The notes: a model not told the origin generated them from the sequence alone. Shown: positions 35,863 to 48,860, counted from the stretch's first letter. The stretch is DNA of 64,000 bases from Cheiracanthium punctorium (GCA_038373885.1 JAWZYV010013174.1:868001-932000); one strand, 5' to 3'. A program made the numbers and translations.

Positions 35863-36364
35863 CACTGGTGTTCAAAATCAAAGTTGTAAATACAAAAAAT
35901 TAGATTTTTCGATAAAAAATGGATGTAAATGCATGGGAGCTTTGTATACTAATACATCATGGTAAACGGCAGGAAATGGCAGCAAAGGTTTTGTTCAGGA
36001 CTTTTATGTAGGCTAATATGCAAGTGAGAGCAACATTAGTCGAAACACGATGTCATACTAACTCTTTATTTCTTCGTCTTTCAAGAGTTGTGGAAATATG
36101 GCAGCTATACACATCAAGCTCTCATACTGTTAATAAGACTACTGATCAGTGATTGTGGCAGTAATTCTCCTTTTTCTAAAAGCGCCATTTTTAAAGCCTG
36201 AAGAGTCCTTGGTGGGTGGTTCTCGAGATGGTAGGGCACTTCCTAGAACGCTCCATAAATGCTGTATATTGAGGTCTGAAGATCTCTATGTTCACACTGT
36301 GCGGCGAATACTCTCTTTTTTCAGATGATTGCCGATTTTTTAAATTTAATTTTGGACATCAGTG
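35863..36364. mobile_element. Tc1-type non-autonomous element
   Basis: The ends CACTGGTGTTCAAAATCAAA and complement CACTGATGTCCAAAATTAAA are inverted repeats of Tc1 type, with TA on each side (35861-35862, 36365-36366). At 502 bp it lacks a recognisable transposase. Confidence 0.85.
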
Positions 36365-36369
36365 TACTT

Positions 36370-37235
36370 CTGTTGATTAATCATGCATGTATTGTGCGGT
36401 GTGGACAAATGTAAAAAAGAGAGAATTTCAATACTGAATTACAGAAATATTGTTAAATAGGAGATTATAAATGTACGCATAATATTTACTGACCCAAAAT
36501 CAATTAAAAATCTGCCTGCAACATATCTATTGTATCTGTTTTTAACGACTTCTACTTTCTACTAGCACTATTTATTTCCTAACCGTGGAAATAAATGTAC
36601 TTTAGCTTTCACTTCAGATTTTTCTGGTTTTTGAAACGTAGTACATATTTTATATGTGTGTGCCTATTATTAGTTTATGTTGGCTAATAAGGAATTTATT
36701 TTCTTAATGAAATTAGCCTTCATTTAAAAACGTCTCTACAAAATGGTGTCTAAGACATAACATTCATAATTCTTTGGATCAAGAAAGTATTTTGTGGAAC
36801 TCAGTTTTATAGTTGGTATTTTTTTCTTTTAATTTGGGATATTTGGCTTTCATCTTTCTGTCTCTATATTTTAAGTTCGATATAGGCTCAACAGAAATAT
36901 ATTGGGGTCATTATACATATTGCATTCATAAAATGCAACAAGTATATATAATAAATTGGGTCTACTAACAGAAATACAGGGGCTCCTTTCATAAACATAA
37001 AAATAAACATAAAATAAAGAAATAAAATAAAACAAAACAACCCAAGTTACTTCCCCTTCCTCTGTAGAGTACAAAATCGAATCTTTTACATCTTATAGTG
37101 ATCCTGTTTCGAACACATTGCAGCCGCAGAATAAGGAAACAGTGTCCAGTAGAGTACTAAAGCTAAAGCCTAACAACGAACAGTCCGTTTTGCCACTGGA
37201 ATTTTGAGGTCAGACGCCGTCTGCCTAAGTCCCTT
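36370..37235. other. AT-rich DNA without recognisable genes
   Basis: No supported coding or repeat borders. Confidence 0.4.
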
Positions 37236-37239
37236 TTCT

Positions 37240-37620
37240 AAGTGGTCGTCAGGCATGCGAAAAGAGGGAGGGATATGAGTCTCAAGGGGGTCCCCCTGTC
37301 CGTCGACAGTTGCTGTCTCTGCTCTCTTTTCTCTTTTAATGCAATCCGCCTCTTCCTGCTCTTCTTCTAATCCTCCTTTTCTCCCTACTTTAAAACCCTA
37401 AAGTGTCTTGCGGATGTCTTTTCCCGTGACGTCTTGGTTTCGAGTGGGACCCGCGCCGCCCCCCTCCGAACCGTACAAAGCGGATCAAAGCGGATCCTTT
37501 CCCGCGGATCGATCGGTGACGCAAGACCCCCCTCCCAGCATCATTACTTAAGAAATCCTTAAAGGCATGATCCGACGGATGACTTCTTAATGCTGCTACG
37601 GCGACATGTCAGTCAAGAAG
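37240..37620. promoter_or_regulatory. GC-rich island with TCF-like tandem sites
   Basis: GC-rich sequence in an AT-rich context. CAAAGCGGAT occurs twice head to tail (37476-37485, 37486-37495), giving two CAAAG cores like TCF/Pangolin sites. A half-CRE TGACGTC lies at 37427-37433 and GATCGATCGG near 37508. No coding frame of note. Enhancer or promoter is inferred from composition and motifs. Confidence 0.35.
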
Positions 37621-37629
37621 CATACATGC

Positions 37630-39075
37630 ATACCCACGGAATAACTTGGATATCTGGATCTTCTTCTCTCTTGTTAAGGAATGGGTTCCAGGAGAAGAAA
37701 GCAAAAAAGAAGAAGAAGAAAATGAGTTCAGTTTGTGTCATTTATTAGAGAAGATTTCTTTTTCAGAGATTCGGGGGGAACAAAAAAAATGAAAGTTTCT
37801 TCTAAGTGCGGCTGACACATGCGAACTTGTCACTAATATCTGTCACTTAGGACAACAAGAAAAAAAGTCTCTTTCACAGACAAAGCTTTAAAATGGGCCA
37901 TAAATTGTCATAAATATCTACGAAAACAATTATAGGGACACAAATGTTTGCGTGTTAAGGTTATGACACGAAATATAAAACACTACACTTTTAATCACCA
38001 TGAAGAGATTTAAATGTCTCTGTAATACATACTTAACAAGGAAAAAACAATTAATCTTCTAAGTTTGAAAGCTACTGTGAGAAGTGAAAGCATAAATCTA
38101 ATTTTGTTTGATTTTCCTTCATGTCCTTCATGTGCTTGTATATCCCAATTAATATCTAAATATGCTATGATTTCAGAAATAAAATATATTACATAGCCCA
38201 GTTTGATAGCTCTTTTTTCATTTGTAAAAAAAAAAAAAATTATATAGCTTAAATATGAAGGATGGTTTATACACGGTTTTAATAATTAGTGTATTTATAG
38301 TTTAAATCCTAGTAAAAATATACATATATTATTTAGACCAAATGATTTATCATACGTAAACACTAAACGACCAAAATAAATAGCCAAACAGTCAGATCCT
38401 TCAACTAACTAAAAATAACTAAAAAAAAAAAAAATTATTTTCATCCTTTCTTCAACAAAAATCTAAATTTTGGGGACATCACTACGTGAGGTTCTCAAAG
38501 AATTAATAGGCCATGATTCCATATTAAAATTTCAAAGGTTTGTTAGGTCAAAATTTTTGTATTAAAACCAATATTAAATTATTTTACGGTTATATAATGT
38601 TCAGAGGATTATCAAATGTAAGAGTGAAGGAAGAAATCAATTACTATTCAAATGCAGTGGAGAACCATAAAACTAGTTGTTAATATTGGTAATTCGATAC
38701 ACTAATAAGCACTCACGGAATAGAATTATAGAAACTCATGCAACTATAGAAGAGACTAGAATCATAGAAGTGAATAGAACACTCTTCCTTTTAGATTTTT
38801 TTTTTTTTTTGACACTAGCATTAAAAACAGATATATGACATTTTAGATGTTTACAACTAGTGTGTATGAAAGACAAAACACACCTTTTTCTCTTTTTCGA
38901 GAACACAAAGAATAAAGGTTTAATTAAAAATTATTTGAGTGGACAAAACTGTGAAACAGCAGTTAAATTATGTTCTGTTTTTCTAGAGGTGAAATGTGGC
39001 AGAAATTTAATTTCTAGTCAAATAAACGCAGTTTTTGATTGCAGAAAAGGCGGTAAATTACTGGGAATGAATTTA
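37630..39075. other. AT-rich DNA without recognisable genes
   Basis: Poly-A/T tracts, short frames, and ATAGAA-rich repetitive stretches around 38717-38790. No gene is supported. Confidence 0.45.
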
Positions 39076-39706
39076 TGAACCACTAGCGGCTACCCGCGAC
39101 TTCGTCCGCGTCGGCTTTAGAATTAGGTCCCGAGAGAAACGAAGCATGTGTGAATGACAAATATGTTTGCGACTAAAGAAACTGCATTTAAATATTATTT
39201 GCCTTTTTACTTATTTTAAATGAAGTATAATGCCTGGTAGTATACTACATTTAAAATAAGAGAGTATGCAGAATTACTAAATTTAGATTTTTTTCAGTCA
39301 TTTGGCGATTAGAGACAGTTGCGACAGAATTTGCGAACTGTTTTGAGTGTTCTTGTAAAAGAGATATTTATGTTATATGCATGAATTTTAGCCTATGTTA
39401 ATCAGGAATAGTGCAGCTTTCTATAAGCGAAAAAGTTTTAGAATCGGTTCTGTAGTTGAAGAGATACCCAGAGAGCGTAATGTATTAGAATTATTTTGAG
39501 TGTTCCTGTAAAGGAACTATTTGAGCTACATGCATGAATTTTAGCCTATAATACTCAAGAATAGTGTAGCTTGCTATCAGTGAAAAAAGTTTTGGAATCG
39601 GTTCAGTACTTAGAGATACACATAGAGCGTAATGTAATTCTTATGAGTATCCCTGTAAAAGAACTATTTGTGATATATGCATAAAAGGTAGCCTATAACA
39701 CTCAGG

Positions 39707-39938
39707 GTCCCACCAGTGTCTAAGAGGTTCTGCTCTCAAAATTGGAATGTGGGAGGTGCCAGGTTCAAACCCCGGTCGCGCCTGTCGACCTAGCCGCTCG
39801 TAGTTTTCCGTGTTTTTTTCCAATATCTCGCGAAAATACGCGCTAGGATCTCTTAGAAAATTCCACACAGAGGAATTCCCCATATAGGCGTAGGACCCTA
39901 GTGCAGTCAATCGGTCTTAATCCACAAACAAACAAACA
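39707..39938 (+). mobile_element. tRNA-derived SINE with 12-bp target duplication
   Basis: A pol III A-box-like AGTGTCTAAGAGG (39714-39726) and B box GGTTCAAACCC (39762-39772) lie in the head, and the tail is (ACAA)n. ATAACACTCAGG (39695-39706) and ATAATACTCAGG (39939-39950) flank it as a 12-bp target duplication with one difference. It sits inside the third unit of the 150-bp array. Removing it with one duplication copy restores the 153-bp spacing. Confidence 0.85.
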
Positions 39939-40251
39939 ATAATACTCAGGAATAATGTAACTTTCAATCAGTGAAAAAAGTTTTAAAATCGGTTTAGTAG
40001 CTACAAAATTTCTATAGAGCGCAATGCATTAGAATTATTTTGAGTGTCTTTGTAAAAGAACTATTTATGCCATATGCTTGAAAGGTTGCCTGTATGTTAA
40101 TCCAGGGCATAAGCTCTCTTCATTACAAAATTTTCCAACCATTTTTGTGTGATTCAGTCAAAAACATCCTAACACATAAACGTACACATTTATATCATTG
40201 GTAGGATTTGGAAATTTATGAACTTTAAGAAACACATCTGGACTTTTCTTG

Positions 40252-40410
40252 GTACTTAGGTATTATCCCGGCGGTCATTTCCGCCAAACTGTTTTTTCGT
40301 CAAATGAGTTGCCAGACGTATTCAAGACCATTAATAATTTCATGTGCCCGGCATTTATCTCGGCAAAACATCGCTGGTCTTGGCGGACCGCCGGGATAAT
40401 ACGTAAGTAC
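40252..40410. mobile_element. MITE with 25-bp inverted repeats and 9-bp target duplication
   Basis: GTACTTAGGTATTATCCCGG...(40252-40276) is mirrored at 40386-40410 with one difference. ACTTTTCTT occurs at 40242-40250 and 40411-40419. A 9-bp target duplication points to a Mutator-like or Merlin-like parent. Only 159 bp long, non-coding, and inserted in the composite repeat. Confidence 0.8.
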
Positions 40411-41049
40411 ACTTTTCTTTACTTATGCTTTTTAATTTGGCGTAAAATCAACATAATTTCCATACCAATTTATGTTTTCCAAATGCATGTGATTTTTGCA
40501 AATAGAATTTCTGCTTTATTTCAAAAGCATAAATCATTTTGTGCGGACGATAAAACGGTCTTTAATTAATAGTTAGAAAAGTACTTAAAAATTAAAATTC
40601 TGAGCCTCAAGTACACTTTACCGAAGTCATGGGCCCAGTCATGCTCAAATTTTCAAAGCTCTGCTTTCTGTAGATTTGTCTGGAGATAGTCATTTTTATT
40701 ATTAGAGATAGATAGATTTAGCACAAAAATGGCATAATTTCCGTATTTTTTAATGTTTTTCAGATGCACGTGCTTCTTTATTCAAGTAATAGCATTCTTG
40801 TTAGCTCAAAACATGAATCACTTCATACGGGCGAAACTCGCCAAGCATGGCAACGTAAAAACGGTTTTTAGTTAATAATTAAAGAAGTAATTAAAAATCT
40901 AAAATTCTAAGTAGCCTATAACCTTCTCCAGGGTCCCATCTATATCTAAAACCAAAATTCATCATAATTTATTCAGCGGTTTAGGTGTGAAAGCGTCATA
41001 AACAAACAAACAAACTCACTTTCGCATTTATAATATTAGTTAGGATGCC

Positions 41050-42440
41050 TAGAGTATTTTCATAAAAATAATGTATTTTAAGTAAAAATAATATATTTCT
41101 TTCGGCTCTTTTGTCACAGGACTTCAAAACGACTTAAACGGCTCACTGTTGAAAATTATCAAAATATATTTTTATGACTCATTATGATGGGAGATAATAA
41201 AGCAATCTCCAATGATTTGAGGTTTTGATTGTTGGAAGAAACCCACGAAAATATACTGCCAACTACCTATAATTTATCTCATTAATTACGTTTCAAAATA
41301 CAAGACTAGTGTTATGGAAAGTAATCAGTTTACTTTAAAACGCCATAAATGCTAAAGAAGATCCCTTTTCTATGTCAGAAACACGATTCCTTGGAACATT
41401 TAAAGAATATAAGCTTTGTTACCAATATAATAAGTTTGACGAAAAAACTTCATGTCAGTAAATTTTTCAGAGTGCTGGTCACTGCTAAACAAGGAAACCT
41501 AAAATCAATGTATTTCTTATCTTCTCAGATTAAAAAAAAAAAAAAAAAGCTTGAATTAGATTGGGTATTTCTAACTGGGATTAAAATAAAGAAATGCAGA
41601 ATCCAGTCACGTTATTGTGAGCATTTGTCAAATCCAGAATATGTCGGTCAGCTAGAGAAAATTAGTTGCAGGTAAGTGTTTTTTATGATTTGGAGCCAGG
41701 TGAATTTCAACTCCGTGGACAGCTGTCAGAGGTTTTGCGTTTAAAGATTTATGGACCGAAATGCCCGATTGAGCTGAGTCTCAAAATTCTCAATCGAATT
41801 AGACCAGGGAGTTTAGAAGGTCTTGGATAATATGGTAAACTCATGCAAGTACACCGAAATCCATATTATACGTTGCACTTCAATGCTCGAAAATACCTAG
41901 TGATAACTACAAAGATATATGTACCCATGGAATACTATGTAACCCCAAATTGTAACGCTGCCTTTTTTACACTGTAAACGTTTCTTAAGTGCTCCTGGGA
42001 GTTTGTTTACAGATGTTTCACACTGTGTACGGCAATCACGTATGTCCGCCGACGCAGAAAAAGAAATCTATATGTATCCACCGGAGAGAGTTACCTGTCG
42101 TCTGTTAGTGGATGCCCTGGTACTTGGATCTCTGGTAGTGGTACTGCCGTGCAAATTCCAGTCTCCGTCAACAATGCACTGTCATTAGCATAGGTGTAAA
42201 AACCATCCATCTGCTAGAAAGCCTCATAGAAGACATTTTTGTCCAACTATCGTTTGGGACCCATTTGTGAAGAACTCTTTTTTTCATTTGAGCAGTTAGA
42301 TCTAAAAAAATCGCCCAAACATATCGTCTAAGTCTTCGTTTACCTCTGTTACCTACAGACCAGGATACATCAAATCATGTCTGACCGGCAAGTATCTGAC
42401 TTGTGTCTGGTGAAAAACATATGTTACAGGTTTTAGATGA
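41050..42440. other. No gene recognised
   Basis: AT-rich to 41700, then moderately GC-richer, possibly old transposon sequence. Frames are short; none gives a domain. Confidence 0.35.
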
Positions 42441-42880
42441 TCGAACTCTAATTCCCTACAAATTAGGGTCCTTATGCCTCAACACACTTTGACAGACGAT
42501 CCCTCCTTCACCAAAAAGCTTACCGAAAACACTTCTGGAATGACTTTCTCCTCTGCCGTCGTATTCTAATTTCTCCTTTCGATGCCCTGTGCGCCAGAAA
42601 TCACAAAGAGCCATGTATGAAGAATAGGGAGGTCGGGAAAATGATTGGAATTTCATATTTCGACAATATAGTTCTCCCTATTCTCCAAGTAAAAAATAGA
42701 GAGTATTGCAGAACACGACTTCCAGACGTGCTTCCAGCAGTGGAGTGATCGGTAGTCGAATATGTGGAGGCACAATGACCCTAATTTGTAGGGGATTGGT
42801 GTGCCGATCATGTCGTGTCAGCTACGAAAGTTTTGTCAGAAATTCTACGTATGCAATATTTCAAACCGCCTGGCTTTTTA
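42440..42880. pseudogene. Two mariner transposase 3' ends in inverted orientation
   Basis: On the minus strand (42656-42456) the frame contains PPYSSYMALCDFW, a decayed form of the PPYSPDLAP(C)DF block that carries the third catalytic Asp of mariner. It ends RHKDPNL then a stop. On the plus strand near 42717-42793 a related C-terminus ends RHNDPNL then a stop. The nucleotide match includes GACCCTAATTTGTAGGG in both. The plus copy lacks the upstream catalytic blocks. The two copies face each other tail-out, a foldback arrangement. Confidence 0.55.
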
Positions 42881-42899
42881 CTTTAATAGCAGTCTTTAC

Positions 42900-45800
42900 A
42901 GCATTTATCTATGTTTAGACGCGTAGAAATTCTATAAACTGTGTGTTTACAGATTTAATATCATCAAGTTCTGAAAGATTTTCCCTTTTGAAGTTTTTGT
43001 CTAAAATCTAACAGTACGCTTGTAACAAAATAATTTAATTAATCATAAATATTTTATTGCCTTGCCTTTAAAACACGTCTTGTTATTTACCTTTACCTCT
43101 AATAAGTTTCATTGACTTTTAAATTTATCTTTCTACTTCATACGCTTGCTTACCTTTGTTCCTTAGTTTTTCACCTAATTGTACAAGAACCTTAAATAAG
43201 GAAAAATCTTCATAACTATAAAGAAATGTACTGTATACCTGATGCATTAATTCCACATTTTATCTGTACCAGCATGCAAGGCAGTTGAGTTTTTGTAACT
43301 ATGTTGCATATTAGCCTTCAAATAGTCGAAGTTAGATGACTACTAACTTTAAGAATGCAGATGATCCATCTCGATACCTTAATAAATTGGCAATCTCATG
43401 TTACATTGCACTAAAGTGTTAATATATAAAAATGTTCTACAAGAAATCTTTTGATCTCAGGCATACCTATGTCCGTTTCTTAATAGTCTAGAGTGGATAA
43501 AGAAACAAATATTGCTTTGTTCTTTTGTTTTGATTTTCCCAGTGTAACTTAAAAAATGAATTTTAGAAAATGTACATTCGTAAGAGAAACACTGGGGTAA
43601 TAATTTGTATAATAACTGGTTAAATACTACTTTCTTATAAATGCCACGATTATTTTCCAAGCCAATTGTCCCAAAACTATTTTTATTTTCATTTAAGAAT
43701 AGCTCTTTTAAAATTTAATACTTCAATTAAATTTTATTAATAAAAAAATACGTCTCTCCATATTCTCAAAGTTGTGAACTTGTGGAAAGCTCGAAGTAAA
43801 AACTAATAATCTTCGTTACAGAAAAAGCTCGATACTTCACTTTTATGGCATCTTGATTAAGATCACAAGAACTTACATTGAAAAATTATAAAAGAATTAC
43901 AAAGATACTGCATGCTGCTCTATATGAATTCTCTGTTTCTATTACATTTTTACTGAAACCTAAAGATAGTTATTATTCTAATAACATATTCGCTTCAGAT
44001 TTCAAAATAATTGAAGTATAAAAAGGTAAATTAGTGATCATCGAATTTATTTGCAGCACTTTGATCTTGTATTTCTTTTGTAAGTTTAATTTCACGTGAA
44101 TTACATTACGTAAATCTATGCAAAATCTGTTTATTCAAAAAATCTTTTTTTTTTTCTAACTAATAAGATATCAGAATTTCAAACTTCATTTCAACACCCC
44201 ATTTTGAACTTTCATTGCTGAAAAAAAGTAATTTAAATAAAAATAAAAATTACATGATCCCTAGAAATAGAATTCAATTTATGAAAGATTTCTTATCCTC
44301 GCAATATCTATTCCAGTATCTTTTAATGCTTAACATTACATTAAAACTCGTCAACAATAATCCGAACTATAACAAATGCACAAAGTATTAAAAAAGAAAA
44401 CACGATTTGTGAGAAGGTGCTTTTTAATTGAGTAAATGTACGCCGAAAGGAATGCGTTATTTGGCGTGCCTTTTCATTCCTTCTCAAACATAGATCAGTT
44501 TTTAATATTAGTACGATCAAACTTAGAATCTTTTGAAGAATCATCTTAAAGCATTTTTTAAAAATAAAAATATAAATATTTCATTCAGAGACATTTTTCT
44601 TCTTGATTTGATCGAAATTATATTCATTATTTGAATCAATATATTTTTAAATCCAGATGATACATTAATATTGAGTCTCTTTAAAATAGAAAAATAACTT
44701 GTATAAAATAATACACATTGGTTTAAACTTAAAATCAAAAGTGGTATAGAACATTGGAGATCAAATGATCGGAAAAACTTCTTTCAAATAAATAAATAAA
44801 TAAAATTCGTACCGATTGCGTTTATTTTAAAAATTTGAATCGATTTTAATTATTTTCAAAGTAATGTTTCTACACAGACTTCCCCAACCCATAAAAAAGT
44901 ATTCAAACATTACCTAGAAAATTTAAAATATATAAAATCAGATTCTGTGTATAGGAATTTTACTGCAATGAAAATTAAACAGAAAACAAATTCTAATCAG
45001 TAAGATTTGATTAACGATTGGAAAATAAAATTTTCTGTACACAAAGTGATTCATCTCTGACTATATTACAGTAAAATATCCTAAACTTGGATAGTTATTT
45101 TTATGATATTTCTTGAAATTCTTACAAAATTTTTTGCACACCAAAAATAAATAAATTTATTAATTAAAATTAAAAATAAAAAGAAATAAATTTTACTTTT
45201 AATAATTATTGAAGAAGAATAGTTAAGTATTGACTGTTAATTTGCCATTAGATATTTTTAAATATGAATTTGCTAATAATATTTTGAGGCATGGTTTTTA
45301 AGAAATCGTGCATCTTTTGAATAGCTTTTAAAGATTGCACTTATATAGTAATTATAAAGATTGCTAGAGATTCAACAATCTAGAATCTATCTTCGAAATC
45401 TGCAGTTTGCACAATTACGAATGGTCTATCTATAAGTATTTGAAATATCTTGGGAAAAAACTTTTAGCATTCGATAATTCGCAGTATTTTCATACACGGA
45501 TGTTATTCAAGGGTACTTTTGAGGCAAGGTTTATGCTTAATATTTCTTTTTTACTGCAAGTTTCCTGCAACACGCATGTTTACTGTTTATAAAAACGCAC
45601 GGTATAGTTTTTAAAGAAGCAGCAAACTATTTATCTCCTCTCTCTCTCTTTATGAGAGTTTATTGGTTTGTTTTTAAGGCATACGACCTCAGTAGTTTTT
45701 AATAAAGAATAGTAAATACAGAATTTGATACTTGTAAATACGTTTCTTTATTGTGTTATTACCATTTAAGGTTAGCAATCTCCGAATGTGGAAAAATAAA

Positions 45801-47035
45801 ATAGAACCATTTTGGTGAGTCAATATTTCAGCGATTACAAATACTCAGAAAATAGAAGGTTGTGTTTCGAAGTTGTAGTGTTTAACCAACCAAGCTATAT
45901 ACTGGATATTCTTTTTTTTTTTAAGCTTAAGTGAAAAGCTCTTAATAGTAAATCTTTATCAATTCGATTGAGATTTCTGTTAACTTATCGTTTCTTATGT
46001 TTAAACTTCAACATTCGTGTTTAATTTTAAGAAAATAGTGGGTTATTCTGCAATTATAAAACACCTTTTAGTTTCCTGCTTAGTTGCATTTAAACATTAA
46101 ATTCTCGTTTTAAATTATCAATCATACAGAAAATATATATTTGGATTTTAATACTGTTAATGAAAACACACAAAAAAATGTTTAGGTAGACTATTCTGTT
46201 GAAACCACTGTTTAATATGTTAACGTAAGTTATGCTTACTTATTGTTCATTTAGCTCTAAGCCGCCTGTTTAAATATGATTAATATAACAGACGCGCCAA
46301 TTTAATAATCAAAAAAATGTTTATTAATACGCTAGACTGTGCTTTAATCCATATTATCCTAGCAAATCTGCTAATACTACCTATTACTTATACTATATAT
46401 TTATCTCAGACTTATTCTATATTTCTTCGTTTCTCCCTCTTAAATGCTCAATTTAAATATTTAAATTCTTCATGGTTTAGCAAAACCAACTCAGCAGAAG
46501 AAAATACAGCTGGAACGCAGAAAAAGAGATGATATTTTTTATGCACAAAATATGGAAAGTTACTTTAACTTTGAAATATTAATTTGAAATAGGAAACTCA
46601 TTTTTTTTTACGCAACTGAATTTAAGATTTTCACATTTCTAACTTTGAAGAGCGGATTTTGTTGTACATTCTGAGATTTTTATTTTTAGTCCCATACGTC
46701 TTTATTTACAATTGCATAGAATTTGAACCAAAAATTTAACATTAGTATGATTATGAAAGAATTCGAAATTCAAGATGATATTAAAATTACGCTACGATAA
46801 ATAATATAAAATGTCTCATGCTGTAAGTTTCTTTACCAATGCGTAAATTACCTTATTCACCTTTCCCAATATATTTCATTCGAAGCAAAAATTTAAATAA
46901 TCGGGGTTACGGAAAAGAAAAAAGAATAAATAAATCAGGAAATACATTAAAAATCCTCCGAGGCACATCGCAGAACAGCTAGCTTCATTCGACGAATTTT
47001 TCATACTCATATTTCAAGAAGAAGAAAATCTTTAG
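42900..47035. other. Long AT-rich stretch without recognisable genes
   Basis: No frame shows a recognisable domain. Includes poly-T tracts, an (AAAT)n run near 44790-44803 and a short (TC)n run near 45637-45651. I see no transposon boundaries. Confidence 0.45.
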
Positions 47036-47039
47036 AATG

Positions 47040-47350
47040 AGTGACGTAATTCTTGGGTCTTTTATTATGTCTGAGGAAGCCTTCATCTTGCTGCCAAAAG
47101 CAGCACGTAAGGGGTCTCAAACGACAGCAGACTCCAATATGAAGGGCCTTCACTGAGCAGCACGAAAATTAGCATGAAATAAACCGATGGATCCCAATTG
47201 CAGGACTGATTGCTAGTCTTCCTCCGTTCGCAGATTTAAGGGGGAAAAATGTAAAAAAAAAAGGGGGGGGAGAGGCACCAGAGAAATGATCGATTGTCAA
47301 GAAAGAGAGAAGAGCCCACTGGAAGTCCAGACTGGAATAGAACGAATAAT
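47040..47350. promoter_or_regulatory. GC-richer island, candidate regulatory element
   Basis: Less AT-rich than both flanks, no coding. Contains CCAATATGAAGGGCC, AAATTAGCATGAAATAAACC and CAATTGCAGGACTGATTGC, homeodomain/POU-like words. Based on composition alone. Confidence 0.22.
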
Positions 47351-47359
47351 TTCCAGCCT

Positions 47360-48820
47360 GGTTGTATTCTTTTTGTGTTGCGCTATCTTCTGAAGCAGCA
47401 AGCGTTTGGACTTCTTAACCAGACTCCCTCGCTCATTACAGAATCTTAATTAACTTTCAGAATAAGCTAAATGGTTTTGTTTATCTCAAAACCTGACTGT
47501 TTTGCGGTTTTGCCCAGCCTGTTGTCGTACGGACAGATTGCCTTCGTTTTGCTTTATTTCTTTCAAGAAACAAATGCGAAAATTCCATGTGTTTTCTGGT
47601 TTAGTTAGTCAAAGTAATATGCTTCCTCACGTGCCGAAATGGTTATGAACTTTTTCCTGCTTTTCTTTTCTTTCTTTCTCCGGAGTGTAAAAGGGGTTTA
47701 ATTTAACTTACCAGGGAAAGGGATTGCTGAAATCTTGAGGATTTTTTTAAGTTGGAAGTTCAAAGAATTCGTGATACCGTTAGCGAAAGTAATGAAATTT
47801 ACTCAGCGGAAAATAAATTACGGAGTTATCAGAAAAAGAGCTTTTAATTCCCTTTTTAAAGCTGTTAATGAATTTATGAAGTCCTGCGAGTTTCAGAGCA
47901 GCAAATGCGTAGTTTTATTTTATTTCATTTATTTATTTTTTATATTTTTTTTTTACAGAGAGAGCGAGATTAATTTTGAAATTTAGCATAAAATGTTCCT
48001 TATGTGCAAAGCCAAGTTATTCTTAGTATGTGTACAACTTAAATGAAACGAAGTTACTATTATTACTTTCGTACCTCTGTATTTATTAATTACATAACCG
48101 TTTGAATTTTTACGATTTTTTTACACAGTAGGTAATTAAAGGTAATAATGCCGTTAAATATATTACATATTTTATCAAATTTATCATACTGATTTTTTTT
48201 AGCATTAAAACTTTAAACTCTCCATTTAGCACAATTAAATGAGAAAAGTTGTGCAGTGTTTTATTAAGCTATTGAATGTACATATTATTTGACGGAAAAT
48301 TTATTTTATTTACTAGAAGTATGTTTTGTTTCTTTAGCATAAAATTACTAAAAACGAAATTCAAGAATCTGAACGTCATTGAAATGCTATCATTTAAATG
48401 TTTTTTTTAAAATAAACTAAAATATTTCTGAGGTGTACAATGCACCCCATTAGCAATCCCACTGTAGGGATAATCCCCACCAGTTACACCAATGTATCTG
48501 TTAACCATAGACAACAATTACAAAAGGTTTCAAATCATTCAACTATACTTTTCTGCATGCTGTCCCTCGGGTACGAAATTTATGCCTATGTCTGAGTGTC
48601 CTTAGATATAGTATTTAACGTATTCAGTATTACAATTACATTCGCATTGCATTTACCTATTTAGCCAATGCTGAGCAGTATAACAGTATACTGAATATTT
48701 AGTTCATGTACCCTGATCATTTGCGAATCTGGCCTATGGTATAGAGCATATTTCGACGAAAAAACCGATTTTGTCTGCCTCTAAATTTACTTTTAAGAAT
48801 TTTTGGGAAACATTTCATCG
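47360..48820. other. AT-rich DNA without recognisable genes
   Basis: No supported coding. A moderately conserved-looking but unidentified stretch lies at 48430-48500. Confidence 0.4.
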
Positions 48821-48826
48821 TACGCT

Positions 48827-48860
48827 AGCATGCACATTCATATATATGCATGTGCATGCT
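48827..48860. repeat. Perfect 11-bp inverted repeat
   Basis: AGCATGCACAT (48827-48837) and ATGTGCATGCT (48850-48860) are exact complements around a 12-bp AT-rich loop. Located just outside the Tc1 left end. Confidence 0.75.

Larger units (their letters stand above)
39080..41045 (+). repeat. Composite dispersed repeat with two internal tandem arrays
   Basis: It starts ACTAGCGGCTACCCGCGACT followed by TCGTCCGCG and ends TCGCATTTATAATATTAGT after an (ACAA)n stretch. These start and end phrases are common in arthropod repeats (Lep1/Helentron-like or RTE-linked families). The first array has four units of about 150 bp (anchors TTTTGAGTGTTC at 39341, 39494, 39641 and 40038 after removing a nested SINE). 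The second has two units of about 281 bp (anchor CATAATTTCC at 40452 and 40733). No protein coding is seen. Family assignment is uncertain. Confidence 0.6.

Noticed and set aside
35863..36364. Coding capacity in the Tc1-type MITE
   Set aside because: I tried both strands for HTH or DDE motifs and found only loose resemblances.
41349..41675. 108-codon frame with a poly-Lys run
   Set aside because: The poly-A tract extends it; no recognisable domain.
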